The notes under the pieces: generated by a model | Seen by the model: the letters and a program-made list of their open reading frames with translations, nothing else | What the model was told of the DNA's origin: nothing | The model's database searches: none | Position numbers and translations under genes: made by a program | Assembly: GCF_000621165.1 (NCBI RefSeq) | Contig: NZ_KK211218.1 | Span: 241,196-305,195, forward strand | Source: Enterovibrio calviensis DSM 14347 | GTDB lineage: Bacteria; Pseudomonadota; Gammaproteobacteria; Enterobacterales; Vibrionaceae | Direction of reading: 5' to 3' | Length of the DNA stretch: 64,000 bases | Shown: in pieces, positions 1 to 8,870 of the stretch | How positions within the stretch are numbered: the first letter of the stretch is position 1 | Layout: each line of letters opens with the position of its first letter

Positions 1-561
1 AGTTTAGATGTGCTGGTTAATGGCTCCTCGTCAGATATGACGCAAACCGAATTGCTCACCGCGGTCATTAACCGCGGTAGTTTATATCTAGGCGAGAATA
101 TTGGCACGAGTGATGACAATCAGCTTTTGGCGCAATCGGCAGGTGAAAGCCTATTCGGAATGGACGGCAGCGATACGCTGCAAGCAGGGAAAGGGAATGA
201 CATTCTGACTGGCGGCGAAGGCGACGACATTTTTGTGTGGCTAGAGGCGTCATTAAGTTCGCCCGCCAACACGGATGTCGTCACTGATTTCACGCTGGGA
301 CAAGACAAGCTCGATATTGGTCAAATCCTGCCTGATTTGGGTTCATCTCCAAGTAGTGGCGATTTACTGCCTTACTTCGATGAAGCATCTGTCGATACCG
401 ATGGGACGATACATTTATCACTGACATCAGATGGCGGCACGCAAAACATTGATCTCCAGAACATGGATCTAACCAGCGGGGGATTGAACTTGATTTCAGG
501 CGCTTCAACCAGTGAAGTGCTCTCCGCGCTATACGAACAACAGGTGTTCAAATTGGACTAA
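1..561 (+). CDS. C-terminal end of a large RTX/type I-secreted adhesin (5' partial)
   Basis: The frame is open to the first base of the window, so this is only the tail of a longer gene. It holds an RTX-like nonapeptide stretch (GMDGSDTLQAGKGNDILTGG, then GEGDDIFVW), followed by the VTDFTLGQDKLDIGQIL motif. That motif typifies the C-terminal secretion-target domain of giant repeat adhesins and RTX proteins exported by TolC-dependent ABC systems. RTX repeats bind calcium once outside the cell. The protein ends with a short acidic and hydrophobic tail, as expected for an uncleaved type I signal. The repeats, the cargo and the export genes lie outside the window, so the role (adhesin, enzyme or toxin) cannot be told. 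Confidence 0.85.
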   Translation, partial: SLDVLVNGSSSDMTQTELLTAVINRGSLYLGENIGTSDDNQLLAQSAGESLFGMDGSDTLQAGKGNDILTGGEGDDIFVWLEASLSSPANTDVVTDFTLGQDKLDIGQILPDLGSSPSSGDLLPYFDEASVDTDGTIHLSLTSDGGTQNIDLQNMDLTSGGLNLISGASTSEVLSALYEQQVFKLD

Positions 562-684
562 CTCAAAGGGCAATCTGTTAAAATCACAGCAATTAAATGC
601 AACGCCGAGTCGATTGTTTCCATATTGAGACTATGCTGATAGAGGACATTGTAAATTTGGCCTCAAAATGTATCGGGACTTGGC

Positions 685-1668
685 ATGAGCACAGAACAAA
701 AAACATCGATCCTGACAGAAAGCGGAACTAACGAGCTTGAAATCATTGAATTTCGACTCGAGAAAACACAGCCGGATGGCACCAAGAAGCTGTGTTTTTA
801 TGGAATTAACGTAGCCAAAGTACGCGAGGTTATTCGCGTTCCAAATACAACAGATTATCCGAACGCGCAGCCTAACGTACTGGGCGTATTTTCACTGAGA
901 GGGAAGCTCATACCCCTTGTCGATCTCGCGGGTTGGCTTGGAGTGCCTACACATAATACTATTGATACTAAAGTCGTTATCGTTACTGATTTCAACCGCA
1001 TGTCCAACGGGTTTTTGGTAGACAGTGTCAGCCGTATACACAGAATATCTTGGGAGGAAGTCGAATCTCCGAGCTCATTCCTTGAAGCATCAGACCAAGA
1101 TTGCGTGGTTGCGGTTGTGCGTCAGGATTCCAATCTGATCATGATTTTGGATTTTGAGAAAATCATTGCTGATATCAATCCCGAACTCAGCATGGAGAAA
1201 TACGACGTTACGCAAGATAAGCGAGTCGTGATCGATGATGCCATGGTGGCTAAACGTGAAGCCAAAACCATCATGGTGGTGGATGATTCTGCCTTTATTC
1301 GTCGTTTGATTGAAAACACCCTTCGTTCTGCGGGTTATAACGTCATCACCGCTAAAGATGGCCAAGAAGCGCTGGATTCAATGATTGAGTTTGTTCGCTT
1401 GTGCTCTGAAGAAAACTTACCGATTTCTGAATTCGTTGATGGCGTAGTGAGTGACGTGGAAATGCCCAAAATGGATGGTATGTATCTCGTCAAACAACTC
1501 AGAGAGATCGAAGAATACAAATCCATGCCTATCGTTATGTTCTCGTCGTTGATGAGTGACGACAACCGTAAAAAGGCGATGGATTTGGGGGCGAATGACA
1601 CAATCACCAAACCTGAAATTGGCCGTATGGTCGGCTTAATGGATGGCTTGGTGTTGAAAGAAAGCTAA
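685..1668 (+). CDS. cheV: Chemotaxis protein CheV (CheW-receiver fusion)
   Basis: This is a cytoplasmic chemotaxis coupling protein of 327 residues, the usual CheV size. Residues about 18-170 form a CheW-like domain that docks receptors and CheA (FYGINVAKVREVIRVP, then LRGKLIPLVDL). Residues about 195-325 form a receiver domain with acidic pocket D200/D201, phospho-acceptor D257 in GVVSDVEMPKMDG and K309 in the TKPE motif. CheV proteins are thought to tune array activity when CheA phosphorylates them. It stands alone, followed by a bidirectional terminator, as is common for extra CheV copies in Vibrionaceae. An MCP lies elsewhere in the window, but nothing links the two directly. Confidence 0.95.
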   Translation: MSTEQKTSILTESGTNELEIIEFRLEKTQPDGTKKLCFYGINVAKVREVIRVPNTTDYPNAQPNVLGVFSLRGKLIPLVDLAGWLGVPTHNTIDTKVVIVTDFNRMSNGFLVDSVSRIHRISWEEVESPSSFLEASDQDCVVAVVRQDSNLIMILDFEKIIADINPELSMEKYDVTQDKRVVIDDAMVAKREAKTIMVVDDSAFIRRLIENTLRSAGYNVITAKDGQEALDSMIEFVRLCSEENLPISEFVDGVVSDVEMPKMDGMYLVKQLREIEEYKSMPIVMFSSLMSDDNRKKAMDLGANDTITKPEIGRMVGLMDGLVLKES

Positions 1669-1753
1669 CGAAAGTCAGTTATTGAAATCGAGTAAAATGG
1701 CTTTGCCCATAATCGATAGTTCGACGACTAACAGCAAGCAGCCAACAAAAAAA

Positions 1754-1775
1754 GCGCCGTAACCTCGGCGCTTTT
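1754..1775. terminator. Bidirectional Rho-independent terminator
   Basis: GCGCCG (1754-1759) pairs with CGGCGC (1766-1771) around a 6-nt loop, with an A-run before and TTTT after. It lies between convergent cheV and the TRAP permease gene and can serve both. Confidence 0.85.
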
Positions 1776-1854
1776 CAATTCTTAAACTCGCTACCCATTC
1801 ACTGAAAATCACGCTCAGCGTCTTGGGACGTGCACGTAAAACCTAAACTTCGAT

Positions 1855-3987
1855 CTAAGCAGATTGGTGCTCAGTGTGATGATAGGTATAGTAAACCAAA
1901 CCGAGGAATATTAAGGCGCTGATTAGCGGAACAATAATACCCAGTCCCGGCCACATCATTAGGCCTGCCAATCCAAAGGACACGGCACGCAATGGCCATC
2001 CAATTGGCCCTTCCAAGTAACCCTCTAATCCACCGACTAACGCCCATGTACCAATAATGGCAAAGGTAGTCACGATGAATACTTGCTGAAAATCACCCGC
2101 AACCAGCGGTGTGTAGGCCATCAACAGAGGAACCAAATACAGCCCCTTGGCAATTTTCCACGCTTTGAAGCCGGTTGCCATCGGCGGTGTTTTTGCAATG
2201 GTTGCAGCGGCGAAAGCCGTCAAACACACAGGAGGAGTCACGTTACTGTCTTGCGACAACCAGAAGATAATCAAATGCGCCGATAGCAAGGCCAGACCAA
2301 CCGTGGTTGCGCCTAAACCTTGCTCTAATAGGGTAGCTTTAAAATCATCAGGTACTTTGCCAAGTAAGTCGATTGCCGCTTCAAAAGACATGGGCGAGCC
2401 GAGCGACGCCAATTGTTCAGGTGCAACCAGCATGAATATGGTTTTGGCATCTTCTGGCAGTTGACCTGTGGCCAGCAATTCTAACAGTTGTTGTTCTGCG
2501 ATTAAGCCATAGATGGCGGGTGCTGAAAGGGTGCCGAGAACGATGTATGAGGCAGTCACGGGCAAACCCATACCCAGAATCAGTGAAGCAATCGCGACCA
2601 GAACCAACATGATGAACAAGCTTCCGCCCGCCCAATCGTTGATCATGATAGAGAAGGTGTTACCGATGCCTGTGGTACTGATGACATTCACCACCAAGCC
2701 AATGCCCGTCAAAAGTACCGCTGTGGTGGCCATGTTTCGAGCGCCTTGCACTAAGGCATCAAAAATCTCTGCAATGCCCATTCGATTCGGCGAGAGCCAA
2801 GAGGCCACCACCACAGAGATGATCGAAATACCTGCCGCATAAGTCGGGGTAAAGTCTTGAACCAGCAAGGTGACCAGCACGACAAGTGGGATCAGGTAGT
2901 GCCAACCCGAAGCCAATACCGACAGCATGGATTGCGTTTCTGTTTCCACCTGATGAACGCCGGAACGTTTGGCTTCAACACGAACAAAAAATGCCACAGA
3001 TAAGAAATAGATGAGTGCCGGAGCGAACGACACCGCGATGATTTCCACATAGGGAATCTGAGTGTACGACGCCATGATAAACGCGCCAGCGCCCATTACG
3101 GGTGGCATAAGTTGCCCACCTGTGGAAGCTGCGGCTTCGACTCCTGCTGCAAACTTAGGGGGAAAACCGGCTTTCTTCATCAACGGAATGGTAATCACCC
3201 CCGTTGATACCGTGTTTGCCACGCTTGAACCTGACACAGAGCCCATGAGACCAGAGCCAAGTACAGCAACAAACCCCGGGCCGCCAATGATCTTGCCTGC
3301 AGCTGCACGAGAAACGTTGATGATGTAGTCACCCGCGCCGGACTTCACCAAAAAAGCACCGAACAGAATGAACATGAAGACATAGCTCCATGAGATGCGA
3401 GAGATAGGACCAAACATGCCTTCTGAACTATAAAACGCACGGTACAGCATGGTTTCAGCAGAAAGACCGGGGAAGGAGAAAATACCGTCAATCCAGCTTC
3501 CCCACCAAACCACATAGGTAAGCGCAACCAATATCAAGCAAGGAATAAACCAACCCATGGTTCTACGAATCAGCTCTAACGCGATCAATATTGCGACGAC
3601 CGAAAAGACCCAGTCTGTCATCACGAATGTAACGCCGCGCTCATACAGCGCATCTTCACTCAAAATGATGTAAATCAGACAAGCAACCGCTGCGATGGCA
3701 ATACCGATGTCAATGATGAGGGCGAATTTACTTTTGCGCCATCTGGCTGCTGCTGGATAGGTCAGGGCGCACATGACAGAGAAGCCCGCGAAGTGAGCGG
3801 CAGACACCCAGAGTTCAGGCAATGTGGCGAGCGTATTAAACCAAATGTGAACCAACGAAATGACAACCCCAATCAGGGTGACGCATCGTGTTAGTAATGG
3901 AAAATCAGTTCGTTGGGTTAATTCGAACTGAGACAATGAATTGTCGATATCTGATGACTGGTTGGCGTCGCTGGATGGGTTAGTCAT
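1855..3987 (-). CDS. TRAP transporter permease, fused 4TM-12TM (TAXI type)
   Basis: This 710-residue inner-membrane protein fuses the small (DctQ-like) and large (DctM-like) TRAP subunits, as usual for TAXI-TRAP systems. The N-terminal part has several TM helices (from about residue 30 to 170). The large domain carries typical DctM signatures: GLMGSVSGSSVANTVSTGVI near residue 250, and GMGLPVTASYIVLGTL. These transporters use an ion gradient, usually sodium in marine bacteria, to take up organic acids handed over by the periplasmic binding protein. The binding-protein gene lies just upstream on the same strand (4148-5161), separated by a strong hairpin. The substrate cannot be read from the sequence; glutamate/2-oxoglutarate-like and other carboxylates are known for TAXI systems. 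Confidence 0.93.
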   Translation of the reverse strand: MTNPSSDANQSSDIDNSLSQFELTQRTDFPLLTRCVTLIGVVISLVHIWFNTLATLPELWVSAAHFAGFSVMCALTYPAAARWRKSKFALIIDIGIAIAAVACLIYIILSEDALYERGVTFVMTDWVFSVVAILIALELIRRTMGWFIPCLILVALTYVVWWGSWIDGIFSFPGLSAETMLYRAFYSSEGMFGPISRISWSYVFMFILFGAFLVKSGAGDYIINVSRAAAGKIIGGPGFVAVLGSGLMGSVSGSSVANTVSTGVITIPLMKKAGFPPKFAAGVEAAASTGGQLMPPVMGAGAFIMASYTQIPYVEIIAVSFAPALIYFLSVAFFVRVEAKRSGVHQVETETQSMLSVLASGWHYLIPLVVLVTLLVQDFTPTYAAGISIISVVVASWLSPNRMGIAEIFDALVQGARNMATTAVLLTGIGLVVNVISTTGIGNTFSIMINDWAGGSLFIMLVLVAIASLILGMGLPVTASYIVLGTLSAPAIYGLIAEQQLLELLATGQLPEDAKTIFMLVAPEQLASLGSPMSFEAAIDLLGKVPDDFKATLLEQGLGATTVGLALLSAHLIIFWLSQDSNVTPPVCLTAFAAATIAKTPPMATGFKAWKIAKGLYLVPLLMAYTPLVAGDFQQVFIVTTFAIIGTWALVGGLEGYLEGPIGWPLRAVSFGLAGLMMWPGLGIIVPLISALIFLGLVYYTYHHTEHQSA

Positions 3988-4100
3988 GCTTCCTCAAACG
4001 TGCATCTTGCTGGCACGAACTACTTTGATGTTACGACCCGTAGGTAAAGAGTCTCTTTGAGACGATGATCCAAAAGGGCATGGGTACAAAACAATGCATG

Positions 4101-4150
4101 TAATTGAAAGAAGAAATCGCGCTGCCGGAAGGGCAGCGCGCTTTCAATTA
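4101..4150 (-). terminator. Two-tier intercistronic hairpin in the TAXI-TRAP operon
   Basis: An inner stem CGCGCTGCC (4118-4126) / GGCAGCGCG (4132-4140) sits inside an outer perfect 10-bp stem TAATTGAAAG (4101-4110) / CTTTCAATTA (4141-4150). The outer stem contains the stop codon of the binding-protein gene. It probably protects the binding-protein mRNA 3' end and reduces read-through into the permease gene (inference). Confidence 0.7.
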
Positions 4151-5161
4151 CTTCGCGATGAGATGCGCAGGGATCTCAATACCTTGCTCTTTGTAGAAGC
4201 GAGCTGCACCAGGGTGTAGTGGAACGGGTAGACCGTCGATCGCTTTTTCGAGTGCCATGGCTTTTGTGGCTTTGTGAATGCCATTCAAAAACGCGAGGTT
4301 TTCATAAATTGTTTTGGTCAAAAGATAAACGTCGTCATCCGTAATATCACTGCGAACTGCAAGGAAGTTTGGCTGTGCGACAGTTTCAACCGCTTCCGTT
4401 TGACCAGGGTAAGTGTTCGGCTCAATCACAAAGCGCGTCCAAAGGTTATAACCACCGTTGGCTTCTTTCATTTGTTCATCAGTGAAGTTAAGAATGGTGA
4501 TTTCATCACCCATTGCTGCAAATGCACGGGTCACTGCACTCACTGGCACACCGGCAGGTGTGTTCATGCCATCAACGGTTCCATTTTGCATTGCGTCGGC
4601 GCTAGCGCCATAGCCAAGGTAGGCGAAGTCCATCTTCTCGGTGTTAACACCTAAACCACCAAGGATTTGTAGACCAGAGCCTTCGGTGCCTGAATTCTTC
4701 TTACCAATAGAAAACTTTTTTCCGTCCATGTTGTTCATGTCAGCCATGGTGCCAGTTTTGGCGCTATCCGTTTTTACAACAAAGTGTTCCACGTTTTGCC
4801 ACAGCATAGACACAGAGCGAAGTTCTTTCTGAGGACCAGATTGTTTCAGCTTGCCGTCACCAGACCAAGCCCATGCACCGTACAAACCTTGTAGAATCGC
4901 GAATTGCGCTTCATTCTCTCGCAATAACTTAATGTTCTCTCCAGAGCCCGCAGAGCTGATAGCAGAAAGGGAGAAATCATATTTTGGTGCAAGCTTCACT
5001 TTGCTAAGTGTTGCCAATGCAACGCCAACTGGGTAATAGGTTCCGCCCGTCGAAGCTGTTGCCAATATGTAATCACGATCTTCTGCGGCTGCACTGTTGA
5101 CGCCAGTCAGCATGATGGCAGTCGATAGTGACAGTGTTTTAATCAGTGTTTTGATTTTCAT
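4148..5161 (-). CDS. TAXI-family TRAP transporter solute-binding protein
   Basis: This is a periplasmic binding protein of 337 residues from the chosen start. The ATG at 5161 is preceded by GGAGAG and begins a clear signal peptide (MKIKTLIKTLSLSTAIMLTG, then an AAA-type cleavage site before EDRDY). A start further upstream (5203) would put a non-signal segment in front. The mature N-terminus YILATASTGGTYYPVGVAL is the hallmark of the TAXI (TRAP-associated extracytoplasmic immunogenic) family, where the GGTYY loop contacts the ligand. It captures the solute and passes it to the fused permease encoded downstream (1855-3987). The higher demand for binding protein than for permease fits the strong hairpin at its stop codon. 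Confidence 0.93.
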   Translation of the reverse strand: MKIKTLIKTLSLSTAIMLTGVNSAAAEDRDYILATASTGGTYYPVGVALATLSKVKLAPKYDFSLSAISSAGSGENIKLLRENEAQFAILQGLYGAWAWSGDGKLKQSGPQKELRSVSMLWQNVEHFVVKTDSAKTGTMADMNNMDGKKFSIGKKNSGTEGSGLQILGGLGVNTEKMDFAYLGYGASADAMQNGTVDGMNTPAGVPVSAVTRAFAAMGDEITILNFTDEQMKEANGGYNLWTRFVIEPNTYPGQTEAVETVAQPNFLAVRSDITDDDVYLLTKTIYENLAFLNGIHKATKAMALEKAIDGLPVPLHPGAARFYKEQGIEIPAHLIAK

Positions 5162-5405
5162 ACAACTCTCCAATGTTAAAATGTCCCTGGATGTTTGCGG
5201 CAATCAGATGCGTAGACGATGTCACTCAGCTTCTGAGAGTAATAGTGAGCAACGAAAGAATAGCCGAGCTTGTAAGATTTTTGTTAACAACAATGTGTAA
5301 ATACAAACGTCGTCTCAGTTTTTTTCCCGATGTCCCGCCCGCGTAAGACTTTAGTCGAGCGTCCATTTTGACTTATGATGTTCGCTGACGCTGACAGAGG
5401 TAAAC

Positions 5406-5657
5406 ATGGCGAAACCTAATAAAAAGCTACCGACGCGATCTGTCGATATCGTATGTGGAAAGTGCAAAACCTTGCTATTCAAATACAAAAAAGGAGGCAA
5501 GGGCGCGTTAGTGAAATGTTTTAAGGAACGTATTGTGGTTGATTACACAGAGCGTCCATGTACTTGCCCGAAATGCGAGACAGTGTTTGCGAGAGATACG
5601 TTAGTACGCGGAACGCCAGCGTATAAAATCATTGGCGGAAAGGCGGCGTTGAAGTAA
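5406..5657 (+). CDS. Small zinc-ribbon protein, function unknown
   Basis: This is an 83-residue basic protein with two metal-binding Cys pairs: C17-x2-C20 and C54-x2-C57, with extra C38 and C52. The spacing makes a zinc ribbon (rubredoxin-like knuckles) likely. There is no signal peptide or TM segment, and the charge (many Lys) would suit nucleic-acid or protein contact. It is a single gene flanked by convergent or unrelated genes. I do not recognise a named family; Com-like translational regulators of phages share the knuckle spacing but nothing else here supports that. Confidence 0.7.
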   Translation: MAKPNKKLPTRSVDIVCGKCKTLLFKYKKGGKGALVKCFKERIVVDYTERPCTCPKCETVFARDTLVRGTPAYKIIGGKAALK

Positions 5658-5746
5658 TACAAGGATAAAGAAAAGAAGTTAGAGAATAGGGTTTGATGCC
5701 TGAGAGTGTGCAGAAGGTAGAAAGAAAAGGGATTTGATGAGAGATA

Positions 5747-5782
5747 TTGCTGGCAATGCGTCAGTGAAGTCACTGCCAGCAA
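5747..5782. terminator. Hairpin between convergent genes
   Basis: TTGCTGGCA (5747-5755) pairs with TGCCAGCAA (5774-5782) between the zinc-ribbon gene and the convergent one-TM gene. There is no clear T-run, so the termination role is uncertain. Confidence 0.4.
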
Positions 5783-5791
5783 CCTTAGAAA

Positions 5792-6280
5792 TTAGATACC
5801 TGCGCGCTTAAACAAACCCGCCATCAACTTAGAGTTAGATTTCACACCCGTTGATTTGGTTTTGAACTCACCGGCCAGACGTGTATTTCCGATATCACGA
5901 GCGATGTGCTGCATGGTCAAATACATGTCTTTCGCTGACTTCATGCGGTTGGTGTCGTTCAATGGTGCCAACAGCTTAACCATGTCAGAACCTGTCATGT
6001 TCTTGTCAATCGCGTGCTCTTCGATAGCAGACAGTAGCTTGTCCAAATCGACAGTTGCATCAGAGCTTTCCACACCTTGCTTTTTCATTGCTTTCAGATT
6101 GCGGCGGCGGATCTGCTTGATAATGAAAGATGGGCGGTTGATACGTTTAAAACCCCAGTAACCCGCTGCGATAACGAGAGCGATACCACCAACCACGTAT
6201 GGCCAGATAGGACCGGAAGATTCAGCAACGGTTTGGGCGGTAGTAACTACCTCAACGGCAGTAGAAGGTACATCTGACAT
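5792..6280 (-). CDS. Single-pass membrane protein of unknown function
   Basis: This is a 162-residue protein. Residues about 24-43 (IWPYVVGGIALVIAAGYWGF) form one TM helix, preceded by a short Thr/Val-rich N-terminus and followed by a basic stretch (INRPSFIIKQIRRRNLKAMKK) that would be cytosolic by the positive-inside rule. The C-terminal 90 residues look helical and soluble. No catalytic motif is seen and I do not recognise the family. It has its own upstream region and no obvious operon partner. Confidence 0.7.
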   Translation of the reverse strand: MSDVPSTAVEVVTTAQTVAESSGPIWPYVVGGIALVIAAGYWGFKRINRPSFIIKQIRRRNLKAMKKQGVESSDATVDLDKLLSAIEEHAIDKNMTGSDMVKLLAPLNDTNRMKSAKDMYLTMQHIARDIGNTRLAGEFKTKSTGVKSNSKLMAGLFKRAGI

Positions 6281-6581
6281 CTTTTTACCTTAGTGTTCAT
6301 ATTGATGGGTCGTAGTGTCGCACTGTGGCACGAAAATACACTGTCACGCTTCACATTAAAGGAAACATCCTTCAATTGAAAAGTTCGTTTGCGGAATTTT
6401 TATGCGATCTGCATAGTAACAGACCTCGAAGGCATAGGCGTGCGTTAATTTCGGGTGAATAACGTACGGTAAAATGTGCATGAAAAGGTTTCATAAACGT
6501 TGCTTGAATGGGCTAGTGACAACGAGGTCGCATTGTCGAACTTGTAGCATGTTGAATCAGTGGGAAGGAAAGTGGGGCAGA
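6281..6581. other. Intergenic region, no gene seen
   Basis: These 301 bases separate the start of the one-TM gene from the stop of the CZB gene. The part next to 6280 should carry the promoter of the former. I see no convincing ORF, RNA gene or strong hairpin. Confidence 0.5.
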
Positions 6582-6992
6582 TCACTCAATCCCTCTTTCA
6601 TCTAGCCATTTCTGCCAATCTCGCATTTTTGCGGTGAGATTGGCAGAAAGCACGGCAAACTGACTGCCAAGTTTCATGCGTTCATTGGCGGTATCTTTAT
6701 CGCCATTGAGTGCCAGTTCGAGGATCGCGCCCGCTTCGCGGTGAAACGCCGCATGCAGGTCAACGACTTCCTTGTAAAAATCGCTCCGCTTGTGTTCACC
6801 ATCAATACGATGATGAAGCCATTTCCCAAATGAACAGTTGTTGTCCTGCTTTACTTTGTCGGGTGTTGATTCGCATTCGCCGGTGTTAATCGCGGTTCTA
6901 AGTTTCTGTTTCCACGCGCCATGCGCACCTACGGCGTTATCGATTTCAGTTCTGATGGACATGCATTTCATCTCACACTTAAGGCAACTCAT
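6582..6992 (-). CDS. Stand-alone CZB (chemoreceptor zinc-binding) domain protein
   Basis: This 136-residue protein consists almost only of a CZB domain, the four-helix zinc sensor found in the diguanylate cyclase DgcZ and in cytosolic chemoreceptors. The 3-His/1-Cys ligand set is present: H24 (GAHGAWK), C53 in the NCSFGKWL motif, and H80 and H84 in LHAAFHREAG. The longest start adds a Cys-rich N-terminus (C3, C6, C10). No start has a good ribosome binding site, and a start at 6962 (MSIRTEIDNAV) would begin at the domain edge. With no effector domain attached, it may act as a soluble zinc- or oxidant-responsive partner of another protein; this is inference. Confidence 0.85.
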   Translation of the reverse strand: MSCLKCEMKCMSIRTEIDNAVGAHGAWKQKLRTAINTGECESTPDKVKQDNNCSFGKWLHHRIDGEHKRSDFYKEVVDLHAAFHREAGAILELALNGDKDTANERMKLGSQFAVLSANLTAKMRDWQKWLDERGIE

Positions 6993-7059
6993 TTAAGCGT
7001 AGTGCGTGTAACCGTGGTGGGGCAAAACATCTTGCTAGTTCAAGGGGTAAGCATAAGAA

Positions 7060-7085
7060 AAAGCAGAGTCGTATGACTCTGCTTT
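7060..7085 (-). terminator. Rho-independent terminator of the gabD-like gene
   Basis: AAAGCAGAGTC (7060-7070) pairs with GACTCTGCTTT (7075-7085) around GTAT. On the minus strand it is followed by a T-run, as expected after the dehydrogenase stop at 7153. Confidence 0.85.
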
Positions 7086-7152
7086 GGATAAGATATGGTG
7101 GCGAGAGAATGCAATCGAGGCGATGTATCGTCTTTACTGTTTGCCGACGAAA

Positions 7153-8580
7153 TTACATGCCACCTAGGCAGACGTATTTGGTGTTTAGGTATTCATCTAG
7201 CCCTTGTCGTGCGCCCTCACGACCAATGCCTGATTGTTTCACCCCACCAAATGGCGCAACTTCTGTTGAAATGACGCCTTCGTTAACACCGACCATGCCG
7301 TAATCGAGTGCTTCAGCGACCGCAAAAATGCGGTTAATGTCTTTGCTGTAGAAGTAACTCGCAAGGCCGTAAATGGTGTCGTTGGCCATTTCGATCAGTG
7401 ACACATCATCGTGGAAGCGAATGACTGGGGCGATGGGGCCAAAGATCTCTTCCTGTACGATACTCATGCTGTGTTCAACATGGGTGAGCACGGTGGGTGC
7501 AAAGAATTGACCATCCAATTCTTCTCCACCAATACTGATTTTCGCCCCTTGCGCCAAGGCTTCATCCACCAAACGCTGTACTTTCTTTTTGGCATTGCCA
7601 TCAATTAAGGGGCCGATGCTCGCGCCGTCTTCGATGCCATTACCCACCCTTAAAGAGGCGACTTCGGCGGTAAATTTCTCGACAAACTCATCATAAACAG
7701 CGTCATGGACATAGAATCGGTTCGCACACACACAGGTTTGACCGGCATTTCGGAATTTGGAGGCAATAGCGCCTTTCACTGCCAAATCGATATCAGCATC
7801 ATCAAACACGATAAATGGCGCATTGCCGCCGAGTTCCATGGAAACACGCTTGACGCTTTCCGCGCTTTGGCGCATCAAAATACGCCCAACGTTGGTTGAA
7901 CCCGTAAAAGAGATTTTGTTGATTTTGGGGCTACTGCAAAACAATTCACCTACCATGACTGCATCGTCGCTGGTGACAATTGCTAGCAAACCATCCGGTA
8001 ATCCGGCCTGTCGTGCTAATTCCGCCACTGCGTATGCACTCAATGGCGTTTGCACTGCGGGTTTCGCTATAAAGCTGCAACCGGCCGCAAGTGCTGGCGC
8101 GGCTTTTCGGGTGATCATGGCGATGGGGAAGTTCCATGGTGTAATTGCAGCCGCCACACCGACGGGTTGGGTGATGGTCATGATTCTACGATCAGACAAG
8201 GGCGTAGGAATGGTTTCGCCATAAGCGCGTTTGCCTTCTTCCGCGAACCATTGAACAAATGATGCGCCATAAGCCACTTCACCACGCGATTCTGCCAAGG
8301 GTTTCCCTTGTTCAAGGGTCATGATCCTCGCGAGATCTTCTTGGTTATCCATGAGCAAATGATACCAACGCATCAGGATCTCACTACGCTGTTTGGCAGT
8401 GGTTTTTGCCCATGCCTTTTGCGAAATCTCGGCTTTTTCAATCACGGTTTCAATGGTTTGGCGAGAATGAGAGCGAACATAGCCTAAGATATCGCCAGTT
8501 GCGGGGTTATGGACAGGGATTGCACTGTTCACGTTTTCGCACAGCGCGGTAAGCAGGGAAAGGTTTTTGATCTGTTCCAT
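7153..8580 (-). CDS. gabD: NAD(P)-dependent succinate-semialdehyde dehydrogenase
   Basis: This is an aldehyde dehydrogenase of 475 residues that would oxidise succinate semialdehyde to succinate in 4-aminobutyrate or polyamine breakdown. The general base is E249 (VSMELGGNAPF) and the catalytic nucleophile is C283 (NAGQTCVCANRF). The coenzyme-binding segment (ITPWNFPIAMITRK, residues 147-159) and the FTGSTNVG motif (225-232) are intact. Length and overall pattern match GabD closely. No aminotransferase (gabT) or GABA permease is adjacent, so the precise aldehyde is inferred; glutarate semialdehyde is a plausible alternative. It is monocistronic, closed by a strong terminator. Confidence 0.88.
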   Translation of the reverse strand: MEQIKNLSLLTALCENVNSAIPVHNPATGDILGYVRSHSRQTIETVIEKAEISQKAWAKTTAKQRSEILMRWYHLLMDNQEDLARIMTLEQGKPLAESRGEVAYGASFVQWFAEEGKRAYGETIPTPLSDRRIMTITQPVGVAAAITPWNFPIAMITRKAAPALAAGCSFIAKPAVQTPLSAYAVAELARQAGLPDGLLAIVTSDDAVMVGELFCSSPKINKISFTGSTNVGRILMRQSAESVKRVSMELGGNAPFIVFDDADIDLAVKGAIASKFRNAGQTCVCANRFYVHDAVYDEFVEKFTAEVASLRVGNGIEDGASIGPLIDGNAKKKVQRLVDEALAQGAKISIGGEELDGQFFAPTVLTHVEHSMSIVQEEIFGPIAPVIRFHDDVSLIEMANDTIYGLASYFYSKDINRIFAVAEALDYGMVGVNEGVISTEVAPFGGVKQSGIGREGARQGLDEYLNTKYVCLGGM

Positions 8581-8809
8581 TGTGAGCTTCCATTGTTAGA
8601 CCGAGAAAGTGGTGTACCCCAGCGTCTTCACCCAGAACCTAAGGACTGAGGGCATATCCATAGCCTAACTATGTCCGAGCATGAGAGCAACAATCTGAAA
8701 CGCCTTGGTTTCAAAGGATGGAAAATATGACCGGATTGTGTGAAGTGTGCAATATATTGAACGAAAGGTTGTTTGGTTATAAAGCGGAGAGCCGAGCTCT
8801 TATTAGAGA

Positions 8810-8837
8810 AAACGGCCAGCGAGAGCGCTGGCCGTTT
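8810..8837 (-). terminator. Rho-independent terminator after the CoA-disulfide-reductase-like gene
   Basis: AAACGGCCAGCG (8810-8821) pairs perfectly with CGCTGGCCGTTT (8826-8837) around AGAG. The minus strand continues with TTTTCTCT. Confidence 0.88.
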
Positions 8838-8870
8838 GAGGACGTTTCAATGTGGTAAATGGTAATCGCG

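Noticed and set aside
2083-2842. Open frames on the plus strand inside the TRAP permease gene
   Set aside because: Low-complexity shadows of a well-supported gene on the opposite strand, with no ribosome site or recognisable protein.
7012-7038. Sigma-54 type promoter (GGGGC...TTGC)
   Set aside because: The spacing between GG and GC is off by at least one base and no activator gene is near.
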